Source of the DNA: JBGASG01 sp046328035
GTDB lineage: Bacteria > Cyanobacteriota > Vampirovibrionia > Obscuribacterales > Obscuribacteraceae
Length of the DNA stretch: 64,000 bases
Reading direction: 5' to 3'
Assembly: GCA_046328035.1 (NCBI GenBank)
Contig: JAXLXI010000004.1
Span: 1 to 64,000, forward strand
Positions 63,032 to 64,000 of the stretch are shown here, piece after piece; position 1 is the first letter of the stretch; each line of letters opens with the position of its first letter. The translations under genes and the position numbers were made by a program. The notes under the pieces were generated by a model that saw nothing but the letters and a program-made list of their open reading frames with translations, had not been told where the DNA came from and did not search any database.

Positions 63032-63685
63032 CTAATGACTTGCGGTCGGCAGGGACTTCAAAACTATTTCCGGCAGCGCACCGTCGGCGGTGACACTGAT
63101 TTGCCGTTCAGCCAGCGATTGCACGTCGCCATGTTCGCTGTCTACCACCTTTAGAGTCTTGTGCCCCGGCGTGAGCACCAGGCGAAAGGTGCCGTCCCGA
63201 GCTGTTCTTGAGAGTCCGCCGCCGGAGATGAGATCCTCGGGCGTCGCTTGTTTGGCCGCCGACGGTCCAACGACAACGTCGACATCGCGCACGCCTTTGT
63301 CGCCCGCGACCACACGCCCGGTGATCAGGAATCCGCGATGCAGTCGAATAATTACTTGCTTGGTCTCCCGTCCGGTCAGATTGCCATACTGCGCCCGCGC
63401 CAGGCGCGTCTTTTCGTCGGCAATCACTTCCAGGGACACGCCCGAACAAGCCGCGTGTTTGACAGAGAAATCGCCTTTGCCGTTCGTGACGATCGAGACC
63501 AGTTCGCCGCTGTCATGGTTTCTCAGCAAGACCTTGGCACCGGCGACCGGCTTCGAAAGCGGGTCTAGTATCTTGCCCCGCAGTGCGACTTTCTCCTCGC
63601 CACCCATAGCGGGCGCGAGCGCCAGAGAGAATGCGCAAAGCAGTAATGCACCACGCAGCCCATCGAACAGAAACTGTTTTGTCAT
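63032..63685 (-). CDS. Exported carboxypeptidase regulatory-like (beta-sandwich) protein
   Basis: 217 residues from ATG 63685, chosen because it places a signal peptide (GLRGALLLCAFSLALAPAMGG) at the N-terminus; the frame is open to 63787. Two CarboxypepD_reg-like units follow: VALRGKILDPLSKPVAGAKV (with a GELVSIVTNGKGDFSV strand pattern), and FLITGRVVAGDKGVRDVDVV ending ARDGTFRLVL. Such domains are non-catalytic and often assist adhesion or assembly. Operon with larC; the functional link is unclear. Confidence 0.8.
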   Translation of the reverse strand: MTKQFLFDGLRGALLLCAFSLALAPAMGGEEKVALRGKILDPLSKPVAGAKVLLRNHDSGELVSIVTNGKGDFSVKHAACSGVSLEVIADEKTRLARAQYGNLTGRETKQVIIRLHRGFLITGRVVAGDKGVRDVDVVVGPSAAKQATPEDLISGGGLSRTARDGTFRLVLTPGHKTLKVVDSEHGDVQSLAERQISVTADGALPEIVLKSLPTASH

Positions 63686-63744
63686 TGCCAGCCATCTCGC
63701 GTCGTCGTGCGCATGCTCACGCACACGGGCAAAACTATACACGA

Positions 63745-64000
63745 TCACCGTCCAGCCGAGGTGAGAAGCTGTCCAGTTGCGGCGCAAGTTCCGGTTGCTA
63801 CGCGCACGGCCAATTCGACCGGTACGCGGAAGATTGCCACACTGTCTCTAGACTGAGCCATTCGTTCGAGGCACCAGTAAATTATCAAGAATGCTGAAAG
63901 CCTGATCCAGAGAGCGACGGTTTGCTTATCGTAAGCTTCGCCCGGTCCTCGCCGCTGCCATTCTCGCTCATAGGATTTGAGGAAGGCTTGCAGTCTTTTT
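63745..64000 (-). CDS. 3' end of an unidentified gene (continues beyond the right edge)
   Basis: A minus-strand frame is open from the right edge to TGA at 63745-63747, 84 codons, with no start needed inside. It reads KRLQAFLKSYEREWQRRG and, later, YDKQTVALWIRLSAFLII then YWCLERMAQSRDSVAIF, a helical, protein-like composition. It lies 59 bases upstream of the carboxypeptidase regulatory-like gene on the same strand, so it may be in that operon. No family can be named from this fragment. Confidence 0.55.
   Translation of the reverse strand, partial: KRLQAFLKSYEREWQRRGPGEAYDKQTVALWIRLSAFLIIYWCLERMAQSRDSVAIFRVPVELAVRVATGTCAATGQLLTSAGR

Overview
The window is a gene-dense, moderately GC-rich bacterial chromosome segment using the standard bacterial code, with many GTG and TTG starts that good Shine-Dalgarno sequences support. 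No rRNA gene, phage, transposase or CRISPR array was seen. The content fits a Gram-negative-like, non-photosynthetic relative of cyanobacteria, of the Melainabacteria/Vampirovibrionia (Obscuribacter-like) type: a cyanobacteria-like PurA, futalosine-pathway MqnC, very many TPR proteins, and abundant TadE/TadG-like pseudopilins. This assignment is inference; no marker gene here proves it.

Left part (1-16 kb): an oligopeptide ABC transporter operon cut by the left edge (oppA-oppB-oppC, minus strand); the information-processing block rpmG-tRNA-Trp-secE-nusG-rplK-rplA behind a strong sigma70-type promoter and closed by a clear terminator; an XRE regulator overlapping a TPR gene; another TPR gene; a 46-bp perfect palindrome next to a TadE-like gene; mqnC; a CbpA-type DnaJ; holB with an overlapping TPR gene; purA behind a near-consensus promoter and a long leader.

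Middle (16-40 kb): an accessory envelope region made of partly duplicated modules. Module A (minus, 24.6-19.2 kb): TadG-like, exported WY-motif protein, TPR, TadE-like, small TPR, Cys-rich exported protein. Module B (minus, 40.0-35.9 kb): paralogous TadG-like, WY-motif protein and TPR, meeting a fourth TPR paralogue tail to tail. Module C (plus, 27.2-31.1 kb): two TadE-like proteins, TPR, and a PafA-like alkaline phosphatase. Module D (15.8-19.2 kb): a TPR gene divergent from an 831-residue membrane-anchored protein. Five TPR proteins here share a C-terminal tail motif of the form [DN]VAx[QR][IL][KR], and each sits beside TadE/TadG-like genes. No Tad ATPase, secretin or prepilin peptidase lies in the window. 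polA, with a degenerate proofreading domain, and a small LRV/HEAT-repeat protein lie between modules C and B. A TonB-domain gene with two compensating frame disruptions and an exported HMA-like protein lie between A and C.

Right part (40-64 kb): an APC amino-acid permease divergent from a 3-hydroxyacyl-CoA dehydrogenase, with a 20-bp palindrome between them; an AI-2E-family permease; a Na+/Ca2+ exchanger family protein; gatC; pyrG with a small membrane protein; a 1494-residue TPR/Ala-Glu-rich helical protein with nine 54/57-bp tandem repeats; a threonine dehydratase-like enzyme; a GGDEF protein; a secreted VirB10/TrbI-like protein; clpB translationally coupled to an exported caspase-like protease with a YARHG domain; and a minus-strand group (partial gene, carboxypeptidase-regulatory-like protein, larC with a His-Glu repeat tract, TPR protein).
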